Source: Streptomyces sp. | Lineage (GTDB): Bacteria > Actinomycetota > Actinomycetes > Streptomycetales > Streptomycetaceae | Direction of reading: 5' to 3' | DNA length: 6,839 nt | Assembly: GCA_003519485.1 (NCBI GenBank) | Contig: DOWQ01000304.1 | Coordinates: forward strand, 630 to 7,468 | Part shown: positions 1 to 5,118 of the stretch, one piece after another | Layout of the letters: each line of letters starts with the position of its first letter | Position numbering within the stretch: position 1 is the first letter of the stretch | Program-made: the position numbers and the translations under genes | Notes under the pieces: generated by a model | What the model saw: only the letters and a program-made list of their open reading frames with translations | Told to the model about the DNA's origin: nothing | Database searches by the model: none

Positions 1-1150
1 ACCAGACGTCGCCGTCGTCGGTGAGCGCCACGTTCGTGAAGACGGAGTTGCCCCACAGGGTCTTCATGGCGTTGGCGTTGGTGTGCTCACCGGTGCCGGG
101 TGCGACGCCGAAGAAGCCGGCCTCCGGGTTGATGGCGTAGAGCCGGCCGTCCTCGCCGAAGCGCATCCAGGCGATGTCGTCGCCGATGGTCTCCACGGTC
201 CAGCCCGGGACCGTCGGCTCCAGCATCGCGAGGTTGGTCTTGCCGCAGGCGGACGGGAAGGCCGCCGCGACGTACTTCGACTCGCCCTCCGGTCGCCCAC
301 CACCGCCCTCGAACGAAGACCTTCGGTCCGCTTCCCGGTCCCGCGGCGGGGTGAGCTTGAGGATCAGCATGTGCTCGGCGAGCCAGCCCTCGTCACGGGC
401 CATCACCGAGGCGATGCGCAGCGCGTAGCACTTCTTGCCGAGCAGGGCGTTGCCGCCGTAGCCGGAGCCGTAGGACCAGATCTCGCGGGCCTCGGGGAAG
501 TGCGAGATGTACTTGGTCGTGTTGCAGGGCCACGGCACGTCGGCCGCGCCATCGGCGAGCGGCGCGCCGAGGCTGTGCACGGCCTTGACGAAGAAGCCGT
601 CGGAGCCGAGTTCGTCGAGGACCGGCTGTCCCATCCGGGTCATGGTGCGCATCGAGACGGCCACGTAGGCGGAGTCGGTGATCTCGACACCGATCGCGGA
701 CAGCGGCGAGCCGAGCGGGCCCATGCAGAACGGCACGACGTACATCGTGCGGCCGCGCATCGAGCCGCGGAAGACGCCTTCCTCGCCGGTGAAGATCTCC
801 CGCATCTCCTCCGGCTGCTTCCAGTGGTTCGTCGGGCCCGCGTCCTCCTCCTTCTCGGAGCAGATGAAGGTGCGGTCCTCGACCCGCGCCACGTCCTTGG
901 GGTCGGAGGCGGCGTGGTACGAGTTCGGACGCTTGATGGGGTCGAGCTTCGTGAAGGTGCCCTTGGCCACGAGCTCCCCGCACAGGCGGTCGTACTCGGC
1001 CTCGGAGCCGTCGCACCAGACCACCTGGTCCGGCTGGGTGATGGCCGCGATCTCGTCGACCCAGGAGATGAGCTCCTGGTGGTTGGTGAGGGTGTTGGGA
1101 GCCACGGGGGTCCGGGGGGCGTCCCCGGTAGACACAGCGCTGCGCGCCAC
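1..1150 (-). CDS. pckG: GTP-dependent phosphoenolpyruvate carboxykinase, N-terminal part (runs off left edge)
   Basis: This enzyme converts oxaloacetate + GTP to phosphoenolpyruvate + GDP + CO2, the cytoplasmic entry step of gluconeogenesis. About 383 codons are present; the family is about 600 residues, so the C-terminal ~40% lies beyond the left edge. Visible family signatures are TNHQELISWVDEIA near residue 22, RGRTMYVVPFCMGP, EITDSAYV, REIWSYGSGYGGNALLGKK (substrate region), the kinase-1 P-loop FPSACGKTN at residues 298-306, then GDDIAWMRFGEDGRLYAINPE. The frame is continuous throughout. GTG at 1150 is chosen because GGAG sits 5 nt upstream; in-frame GTGs at 1135 and 1105 also fit homologue lengths but have poor Shine-Dalgarno sites. 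Unusual: residues ~268-291, between LKLT and KYVAAAF, form a Gly/Arg/Glu-rich linker about 18 residues longer than I recall for mycobacterial PEPCK. The gene is divergent from the PAQR gene. The family call is near certain; the exact start is not. Confidence 0.95.
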   Translation of the reverse strand, partial: MARSAVSTGDAPRTPVAPNTLTNHQELISWVDEIAAITQPDQVVWCDGSEAEYDRLCGELVAKGTFTKLDPIKRPNSYHAASDPKDVARVEDRTFICSEKEEDAGPTNHWKQPEEMREIFTGEEGVFRGSMRGRTMYVVPFCMGPLGSPLSAIGVEITDSAYVAVSMRTMTRMGQPVLDELGSDGFFVKAVHSLGAPLADGAADVPWPCNTTKYISHFPEAREIWSYGSGYGGNALLGKKCYALRIASVMARDEGWLAEHMLILKLTPPRDREADRRSSFEGGGGRPEGESKYVAAAFPSACGKTNLAMLEPTVPGWTVETIGDDIAWMRFGEDGRLYAINPEAGFFGVAPGTGEHTNANAMKTLWGNSVFTNVALTDDGDVW

Positions 1151-1205
1151 GATCGCTCCGTCCCGCCGGAACCGCGCTGCTCCGGCGTCAGATAGTGAGG
1201 GCGTA

Positions 1206-1230
1206 CGGACATCCCTGTCCCTGATGTCCG
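1206..1230. promoter_or_regulatory. Inverted repeat, candidate operator or 5'-UTR hairpin of pckG
   Basis: A perfect 8-bp inverted repeat: CGGACATC (1206-1213) and GATGTCCG (1223-1230), separated by a 9-nt spacer. It lies 56-80 nt upstream of the chosen pckG start. A weak -10-like TACTTT on the minus strand (1242-1237) would place transcription start near 1228-1230, at the edge of the repeat. An operator overlapping the start site, or a hairpin at the 5' end of the leader, would both fit. No matching -35 is seen, so the promoter part is inference. Confidence 0.5.
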
Positions 1231-1264
1231 CCTATGAAAGTAGTTGCCCCGTGGGGGCTGCGAC

Positions 1265-1290
1265 CCGGATGCTGCAAAGCGCTCATCCGG
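1265..1290. promoter_or_regulatory. Second inverted repeat upstream of pckG
   Basis: CCGGATG (1265-1271) and CATCCGG (1284-1290) are perfect 7-bp arms around a 12-nt spacer. A further CATCCG occurs at 1313-1318. The element lies further upstream of pckG than the repeat at 1206-1230, where an activator or second repressor site could sit. I recognise no regulator for it. Confidence 0.35.
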
Positions 1291-1350
1291 TGCCGACCGC
1301 ACTCATTTGATCATCCGACGGAGAGACGAATCTGTCCAGAGGGCACCACA

Positions 1351-1392
1351 CGTGAGCATCACCACTCGGGCGCGTGAGCATCGGCACTCGGG
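1351..1392 (+). repeat. 22-bp tandem direct repeat (two copies) upstream of the PAQR gene
   Basis: CGTGAGCATC-ACCACTCGGG (1351-1370) is followed 22 bp later by CGTGAGCATC-GGCACTCGGG (1373-1392); the two differ at two positions. A 22-bp period is close to two helical turns, so the copies present the same DNA face. They lie 29-83 bp upstream of the PAQR start. The repeats may be protein-binding sites or a simple local duplication. Confidence 0.5.
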
Positions 1393-1400
1393 ACCGGGGC

Positions 1401-1426
1401 GTAACTTACGGTCCCGTAGCTAGCAT
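1401..1426 (+). promoter_or_regulatory. Probable leaderless promoter with palindromic operator for the PAQR gene
   Basis: TAGCAT (1421-1426) matches the actinobacterial TANNNT -10 pattern. It ends 7 nt before ATG 1434, so the predicted transcript would begin at or very near the start codon (leaderless). Just upstream, TACGG-TC-CCGTA (1407-1418) is a perfect 5-bp-arm palindrome lying where the -35/-10 spacer would be, inside a longer imperfect one starting GTAACTTACGG. Placement between -35 and -10 is typical of repressor operators, TetR-type among them. No consensus -35 is visible. Confidence 0.45.
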
Positions 1427-1433
1427 GAAGGGC

Positions 1434-2180
1434 ATGACAGCCACGCCCGACGCCTCGTCCGAGACCGCGACCGACGGACCCGCGCCCTCCGAGTCCGCCG
1501 GCGAGCCGCCCCACCTGCTTCCGACACCCGTGAAACCGCGCCTGCGGGGCTGGCTGCACGCCGGGATGTTCCCCGCGGTGCTGATCTCCGGGATCTTCCT
1601 CATCGCCCTGGCCGACAGCACGCGCGGCCGGATGGCCTGCGCGGTCTTCACGCTCACGGCCTGCATGCTGTTCGGCGTGAGCGGCCTCTACCACCGCGGC
1701 GACTGGGGCCCGCGCGCCAACGCCGTGCTGCGCCGGCTCGACCACGCGAACATCTTTCTGATCATCGCGGGCACCTACACCCCGCTCACCATCCTGCTGC
1801 TCCCCGACGGCACCCAGCAGACGCTGCTGTGGGCGATCTGGGCGGCAGCGGTCGCGGGCATCACCTTCCGGGTGTTCTGGGTCGGCGCGCCGCGCTGGCT
1901 CTACACCCCGATGTACATCGCCCTCGGCTGGGCAGCGGTCTTCTTCATCCCCCAGTTCATGGAGGGCGCCGACCGCTTCAGCAGCGGCGTCGCCATCGCC
2001 ACCCTGGTCCTGGTCGCCGTGGGCGGCATCCTCTACACGCTCGGCGGCGTGGTCTACGGCCTCAAGCGCCCGAACCCGTCGCCGCGGTGGTTCGGCTTCC
2101 ACGAGGTCTTCCACTCCGCGACGATCCTCGCCGCCGTCTGCCACCTCGTGGCCATCTGGCTGTCGGCGTTCGCGGCCTGA
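1434..2180 (+). CDS. Hemolysin III / PAQR (TrhA/YqfA-like) family integral membrane protein
   Basis: A 248-residue membrane protein with about seven hydrophobic segments after a Pro/Ser/Glu-rich cytoplasmic N-terminus of ~35 residues. Family signatures are SGLYHR (S83, H87), LRRLDHANIFLIIAGTYTP (D103, H104) and FHEVFHSATILAAVCH (H223, H227, H237). In PAQR proteins the SxxxH, the Asp and the HxxxH form a metal site in the membrane, and all are present here. Despite the name, bacterial members are thought to act in membrane homeostasis rather than haemolysis. Start: ATG 1434 fits the promoter spacing (a leaderless message); ATG 1425 and GTG 1374 are in frame, but 1374 would read through the operator region. 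The gene appears monocistronic, flanked by its own promoter and by downstream hairpins. The family call is firm; the substrate or exact role is unknown. Confidence 0.93.
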   Translation: MTATPDASSETATDGPAPSESAGEPPHLLPTPVKPRLRGWLHAGMFPAVLISGIFLIALADSTRGRMACAVFTLTACMLFGVSGLYHRGDWGPRANAVLRRLDHANIFLIIAGTYTPLTILLLPDGTQQTLLWAIWAAAVAGITFRVFWVGAPRWLYTPMYIALGWAAVFFIPQFMEGADRFSSGVAIATLVLVAVGGILYTLGGVVYGLKRPNPSPRWFGFHEVFHSATILAAVCHLVAIWLSAFAA

Positions 2181-2190
2181 GGCGGCCCAC

Positions 2191-2220
2191 CGCAAGCTGT
2201 GCGGCATCAGAACCGCACAG
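2191..2220. repeat. 30-bp hairpin repeat, copy 1
   Basis: A 30-bp unit beginning CGCAAGCTGTGCGG and ending ACCGCACAG. Inside, CTGTGCGG (2197-2204) pairs perfectly with CCGCACAG (2213-2220) around the loop CATCAGAA. It lies 10 nt after the PAQR stop codon and may end that transcript, although no U-tract follows. The same 30 bases recur 72 bp downstream. Confidence 0.7.
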
Positions 2221-2262
2221 GGTCCGGAAGTCCCGGCCAGACGCTCCTCCCCGGCCGGCCCA

Positions 2263-2292
2263 CGCAAGCTGTGCGGCATCAGAACCGCACAG
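2263..2292. repeat. 30-bp hairpin repeat, copy 2
   Basis: Identical to the unit at 2191-2220 over 30 bases. Similarity continues to the left (GGCCCAC) with a one-base indel. The stem is 2269-2276 with 2285-2292. The 42 nt between the two copies can itself form a CCGGCC/GGCCGG stem. Two identical hairpins in tandem suggest a REP-like dispersed element or a double terminator; a copy count in the whole genome would decide. Confidence 0.7.
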
Positions 2293-2499
2293 GTTACGAG
2301 TGTCGGAGCCGGGCGGCATGCCCGTCGAGGATCGGGGCGCCAAGGTGAATTCTTGGTGACATGAGCGAAGCAATACGCGGCGCGGTTGGGGCGCGCGGTT
2401 ATCGTCGGAGCATGGAGAGAGCCTCCAGGAAGTTACGTCCAACCCCCTGACCGAGTCCACGGGGGTAGGGCACGCGCCGCCCCCGCGAAGGGAGCAATC
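2293..2499 (+). other. 5' region of phoH2: hairpin and a possible short upstream ORF
   Basis: No convincing gene is seen here. An ATG at 2361 opens a 29-codon frame ending with TGA at 2448-2450; it has no good Shine-Dalgarno. ACCCCC (2442-2447) and GGGGGT (2461-2466) form a 6-bp stem around a 13-nt loop, about 35 nt before the phoH2 start. TATCGT at 2400-2405 resembles a -10 box but lacks a -35. The region gives no evidence for an antitoxin-like gene overlapping phoH2, as described for mycobacterial phoAT. Confidence 0.35.
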
Positions 2500-3834
2500 G
2501 TGCTCGACGTCACCGCCCATGAATCCGTGGCAACGCCCGCCACGAACGACCAGGCGATCCGGACCTACGTGATCGACACCTCCGTCCTCCTCTCCGATCC
2601 CAAGGCCGTGCTCCGGTTCGCCGAGCACAACGTGGTCCTGCCGATCGTCGTCATCACCGAACTCGAGGCCAAGCGCGCCCACATGGAGCTGGGCTACTTC
2701 GCCCGGCAGGCGCTGCGGCTCCTCGACGAGTTGCGGGTCCAGCACGGCCGCCTCGACGCGCCGATCCCCATCAACGACGAGGGCGGCAACCTCCGCGTCG
2801 AGCTCAACCACACCGACGAGCGCTCGCTGCCGGTGGGCTTCCGGCTGGGCGACAACGACTCCCGCATCCTCGCCGTCGCGCTCAACTACGCCAACGAGGG
2901 CCACGACGTGGTGCTGGTCTCCAAGGACCTCCCGCTGCGGGTGAAGGCGGCCTCCGTGGGCCTCGCGGCCGAGGAGTACCGCAACGAGCTGCCCCTCGAG
3001 GCGGGCTACAACGGGATGGCGGAGCTGGAGGTGACCAGCGACGAGATCGACGCGGTGTACAACGAGTTCAGTGCCGAGATCGCCTCGGCCGCCGGGCTCC
3101 CGGCCCACTGCGGCGTGCAGCTGCACGGGCCCTCGTCGAAGGCGCTCGGGCGGGTGCTGCCCGACGGCCGGGTGAAGCTGGTCAAGCAGGATCGCGAGGT
3201 GTTCGGCATTCGGGGAAGGTCTGCCGAGCAGCGCGTGGCGCTCGACCTGCTGATGGACGAGTCGATCGGCATCGTGTCGCTGGGCGGCAGGGCCGGCACC
3301 GGCAAGTCGGCACTCGCGCTCGCGGCCGGACTCGAGGCGGTGCTGGAGCAGCGCAAGCACAACAAGGTGATGGTGTTCCGCCCGCTGTACCCGGTCGGCG
3401 GCCAGGAGTTGGGCTACCTTCCCGGCAGCGCCGACGAGAAGATGCAGCCGTGGGGCCAGGCGGTGTTCGACACGCTCAGCTCGGTGACCAACAAGTACGT
3501 CATCGACGAGATCGTGCAGCAGGACATGATCGAGGTGCTCCCGATCACGCACATCCGCGGGCGCTCGCTGCACGACGCGTTCGTGATCGTCGACGAGGCG
3601 CAGTCGCTCGAGCGCAACGTGCTCCTGACGGTGCTCAGCCGCGTGGGCATGAACTCCCGCGTCGTGCTGACCCACGACGTGGCGCAGCGGGACAACCTGC
3701 GGGTCGGGCGCTACGACGGCATCGTCGCGGTGATCGAGAAGCTGAAGGGGAACCCGCTGTTCGCGCACATCGCGCTGCAGCGCTCGGAACGGTCCGCGAT
3801 CGCGGCCCTCGTCACGAGCATGCTGGACGGCTGA
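2500..3834 (+). CDS. phoH2: PhoH2: PIN-domain ribonuclease fused to PhoH-family ATPase/helicase
   Basis: A 444-residue cytoplasmic protein in two parts. The N-terminal PIN (VapC-like) domain spans about residues 20-155, with the expected acidic residues: D26 in YVIDTSVLL, E54 in VVITELEAKR, D118/D120 in RLGDNDSRIL and D144 in LVSKDLPLRVKA. The C-terminal PhoH ATPase has Walker A GRAGTGKS at 263-270, FRPLYPVGGQELGYLPG, and Walker B FVIVDEAQ with D365/E366, followed by LSRVGMNSRVVLTHDVAQRDN. Mycobacterial PhoH2 proteins show ATP-dependent RNA unwinding and sequence-specific RNase activity; the same is inferred here. GTG 2500 is preferred because AAGGGAG lies 5 nt upstream; an in-frame ATG at 2386 would add 38 unlikely residues through the leader. 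All catalytic residues are intact. In mycobacteria the gene follows a short phoAT; none is obvious here. Confidence 0.95.
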   Translation: MLDVTAHESVATPATNDQAIRTYVIDTSVLLSDPKAVLRFAEHNVVLPIVVITELEAKRAHMELGYFARQALRLLDELRVQHGRLDAPIPINDEGGNLRVELNHTDERSLPVGFRLGDNDSRILAVALNYANEGHDVVLVSKDLPLRVKAASVGLAAEEYRNELPLEAGYNGMAELEVTSDEIDAVYNEFSAEIASAAGLPAHCGVQLHGPSSKALGRVLPDGRVKLVKQDREVFGIRGRSAEQRVALDLLMDESIGIVSLGGRAGTGKSALALAAGLEAVLEQRKHNKVMVFRPLYPVGGQELGYLPGSADEKMQPWGQAVFDTLSSVTNKYVIDEIVQQDMIEVLPITHIRGRSLHDAFVIVDEAQSLERNVLLTVLSRVGMNSRVVLTHDVAQRDNLRVGRYDGIVAVIEKLKGNPLFAHIALQRSERSAIAALVTSMLDG

Positions 3835-3841
3835 CCCTGCA

Positions 3842-3891
3842 AACGCGCTGCGGGCCGGCTCCCCACAGAGGGGCCGGCCCGCGAGTGCGTT
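3842..3891. terminator. Strong hairpin terminator after phoH2
   Basis: GCGGGCCGG (3850-3858) pairs with CCGGCCCGC (3874-3882), continued by CCCC/GGGG around the loop ACAGA. AACGC (3842-3846) and GCGTT (3887-3891) can extend the base. It begins 8 nt after the phoH2 stop. There is no clear U-tract, as is common in high-GC actinobacteria. It is nearly symmetric and could also serve a minus-strand transcript from the Lys-rich ORF, whose stop lies 8 nt away. Confidence 0.8.
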
Positions 3892-3898
3892 CAGGGCG

Positions 3899-3964
3899 TC
3901 ACTTCTTGCTCTTCTTGCCCTTCTTGGACTTCTTGTCCTTCTTCTTCTCGGCCTTCTTCGCCGT
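3899..3964 (-). CDS. Possible Lys-rich microprotein (about 21 residues) with ACG in start position
   Basis: The minus-strand frame reads (M/T)-AKKAEKKKDKKSKKGKKSKK then TGA: 13 of 21 residues are Lys, in repeated KK pairs, a composition unlikely by chance in GC-rich DNA. An in-frame TGA lies three codons upstream of GCG-AAG, and there is no ATG, GTG or TTG between. ACG at 3964-3962 is 9 nt from GGAGG (3978-3974) and one base from ATG, so this may be an ACG start, a gene that lost its ATG, or a relic. GTG at 3974 opens another frame and gives a Glu/Gln-rich peptide that looks like a shadow. If expressed, the product would be a highly basic, nucleic-acid-binding-type peptide. Transcription would pass from the repeat array at 3985-4047 toward the shared terminator. 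I know of no assigned function. Confidence 0.4.
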   Translation of the reverse strand, partial: TAKKAEKKKDKKSKKGKKSKK

Positions 3965-3984
3965 GGTCGCTCACCTCCCGGTTC

Positions 3985-4047
3985 GTCAATCTTTCATTGA
4001 CACCTGAGTCAACCATCGATTGACGCATCTGTCAACCAAACATTGAC
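3985..4047. promoter_or_regulatory. Array of three 17-bp palindromes (GTCAA-N7-TTGAC) at 23-bp period
   Basis: Copies at 3985-4001 (GTCAATCTTTCATTGAC), 4008-4024 (GTCAACCATCGATTGAC) and 4031-4047 (GTCAACCAAACATTGAC) are separated by 6-nt spacers, giving an exact 23-bp repeat. All six half-sites are perfect GTCAA/TTGAC. The same letters also read as TTGAC-N6-GTCAA across the spacers. The array lies between the Lys-rich frame (minus) and the HTH gene (plus), 37 bp before the HTH start, and is less GC-rich than its surroundings. It is very likely a multi-site operator. The binder is unknown: the adjacent HTH protein, or a MerR-type regulator, are candidates by inference. Confidence 0.8.
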
Positions 4048-4071
4048 ACCCGCGTGGCGCGCCGTTGGCGA

Positions 4072-4077
4072 TAGGAT
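4072..4077 (+). promoter_or_regulatory. Probable -10 box of the HTH gene (leaderless start)
   Basis: TAGGAT fits TANNNT and ends 7 nt before ATG 4085, the same spacing as in front of the PAQR gene, so the transcript would begin at or next to the start codon. No -35 lies at 17-18 bp. The TTGACA at 4043-4048 is 23 bp from this -10, too far for ordinary use, and belongs to the third palindrome. AGGA here could alternatively act as a ribosome-binding site 8 nt from the ATG. Confidence 0.4.
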
Positions 4078-4084
4078 GCGCACC

Positions 4085-4339
4085 ATGAGCAAGTCGAGCA
4101 GCGCCGCGAACTCGTCCTCCGACGCCCTGGCGGCCCTCGACAAGGCGCGACGGGCACGGGAGCGGGCCGAGGCTCAGGAGGTGGAGGCACTGCGTCGGGC
4201 CCGTGACGCCGGCACCTCGTGGGCGAAGATCGGGGCCCTGTACGGCCTCACCAAGCAGGGCGCCCAGCAGCGGTTCAAGGCGAGGGTCGAGCGCGCGGCC
4301 GTCGAACCCGAGCCCGACCGGAGCACTGCGCATGGATGA
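4085..4339 (+). CDS. Small helix-turn-helix DNA-binding protein
   Basis: 84 residues. A Ser-rich N-terminus (residues 1-12) leads into a charged Ala/Arg/Glu helix (about 13-40, LDKARRARERAEAQEVEALRRARD). The HTH at about 42-64, DAGTSWAKIGALYGLTKQGAQQRF, has the sigma-region-4-like pattern SWxxIGxxxGxTKQxAxxRF seen in many small actinobacterial proteins. The C-terminal tail is acidic and short. It probably binds DNA, perhaps as a dimer through the N-terminal helix; the target is unknown. ATG 4085 is chosen because it fits the -10 spacing; in-frame ATG 4076 and TTG 4043 lie in the promoter and array. The last codons overlap the next gene by 8 nt, so the two are one operon. The three palindromes just upstream are natural candidates for autoregulation, which is inference. 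Confidence 0.82.
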   Translation: MSKSSSAANSSSDALAALDKARRARERAEAQEVEALRRARDAGTSWAKIGALYGLTKQGAQQRFKARVERAAVEPEPDRSTAHG

Positions 4340-5081
4340 GTACTGGGCCCGAGTCTGGGTAGGCGAGCCGTTCCGGCTGTTCGGCCCGTCGCACCTGGCC
4401 CTACTCACCACGGTTGCGGTCCTCACGGCCGGCGTGGTGCTCCTCGGGCGCCGGATCCTGCCCTCGGCGAGGCGTCGGATCCGACGTGTCGCCGCCGCCG
4501 TGTTGGTGGTCAACACCGCCGTGTGGCATCTCTGGAACGTCGCCGTCGGGCTCTGGACCCTCGACACCATGCTGCCGTTGCACCTGTGCTCGGTGATGTC
4601 GCTCGTGGCCGCCGTTGCGCTCTGGACCGGCAACCCCTGGCTCGGCACGGCGACGTGGCTGCTCGGCAGCCCGGGCGCGCTGCAGGCGCTGCTCACGCCC
4701 GAGGTGGCGCCGTACGGGTTCCCGCACTACCGGGTGCTGCAGTCGTGGACCCAGCACACGCTGCTGTGGCTGGCGGGCTTCTGGATCGTGTTCGCCGACG
4801 GGATCCGCCCGACGTTCCGCCGCACCGTGCAGGTGTGGCTGGTGCTGCACGCGCTCGCTGCGGCCGTGTTCGTCGTCAACCTGGCGGTCGGCAGCAACTA
4901 CCTGTTCCTCAACCGCAAGCCGGAGTTCGCGTCGGTCCTCGACCTGCTGCCGCCCTGGCCGACGTACCTGCTCGTGCTGGAGGGCCTCGTCGTCCTCCTG
5001 CTGCTGCTCTTCTGGGCGATCGGCCGCGCTCCCGCCAACGCCGGGCAGCGGTCGGTGGAAGGTGCGTTGGTCACCCGCTAG
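4332..5081 (+). CDS. YwaF / TIGR02206-like integral membrane protein
   Basis: A 249-residue protein with about seven hydrophobic helices and little extramembrane sequence. Recognisable family positions are FGPSHLALL at residues 17-25 (H21), LPLHLCSVMSL at 81-91 (H84), YGFPHYRVLQSWTQH at 128-142 (H132, H142), NYLFLNRKPE, and PPWPTYLLVLEG before the last helix. The histidines within membrane segments are the family's hallmark; I know of no proven reaction or substrate. The start ATG lies within the end of the HTH gene (ATGGATGA overlap), so translation is probably coupled and the membrane protein likely depends on the HTH gene's promoter. The BCCT gene follows after 37 nt and might be co-transcribed. 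Confidence 0.85.
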   Translation: MDEYWARVWVGEPFRLFGPSHLALLTTVAVLTAGVVLLGRRILPSARRRIRRVAAAVLVVNTAVWHLWNVAVGLWTLDTMLPLHLCSVMSLVAAVALWTGNPWLGTATWLLGSPGALQALLTPEVAPYGFPHYRVLQSWTQHTLLWLAGFWIVFADGIRPTFRRTVQVWLVLHALAAAVFVVNLAVGSNYLFLNRKPEFASVLDLLPPWPTYLLVLEGLVVLLLLLFWAIGRAPANAGQRSVEGALVTR

Positions 5082-5118
5082 CGTGGGGAACTCCCGATTT
5101 CCCGAGGAGTACGAACCC

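Noticed and set aside
288..349. Frameshift in pckG at the unusual linker
   Set aside because: Codon-by-codon reading shows one continuous frame from the N-terminal motifs through the linker to the P-loop, so it is an in-frame length difference.
83..1195. A 370-codon plus-strand frame opposite pckG
   Set aside because: It is antisense to an unambiguous PEPCK frame; the product is low-complexity Gly/Arg/Asp/Val-rich sequence with no recognisable domain.
2386..2499. ATG 2386 as the phoH2 start
   Set aside because: It adds 38 residues of low-complexity leader translation including the hairpin. GTG 2500 has a good Shine-Dalgarno site and matches the start of family homology.
2062..3768. A very long open frame on the minus strand opposite phoH2 (568 codons)
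   Set aside because: The plus-strand frame encodes a clear PIN-PhoH protein with all catalytic motifs. The antisense frame is open only because GC-rich codon bias leaves few stops, and its product is low-complexity Arg/His/Asp/Glu sequence.
3891..3974. GTG-started 27-residue Glu/Gln-rich frame on the minus strand
   Set aside because: It is the out-of-frame reading of the AAG-rich run, and its Shine-Dalgarno sequence abuts the GTG with no spacing.
3985..4047. CRISPR array or plasmid-type iterons
   Set aside because: Units are only 23 bp with 6-nt spacers, palindromic, three copies, with no Cas or replication gene nearby. An operator cluster fits better.
4043..4048. TTGACA as a -35 box for the HTH gene
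   Set aside because: The distance to the -10 candidate at 4072 is 23 bp, beyond the usual 16-19. The hexamer is explained as half of the third palindrome.
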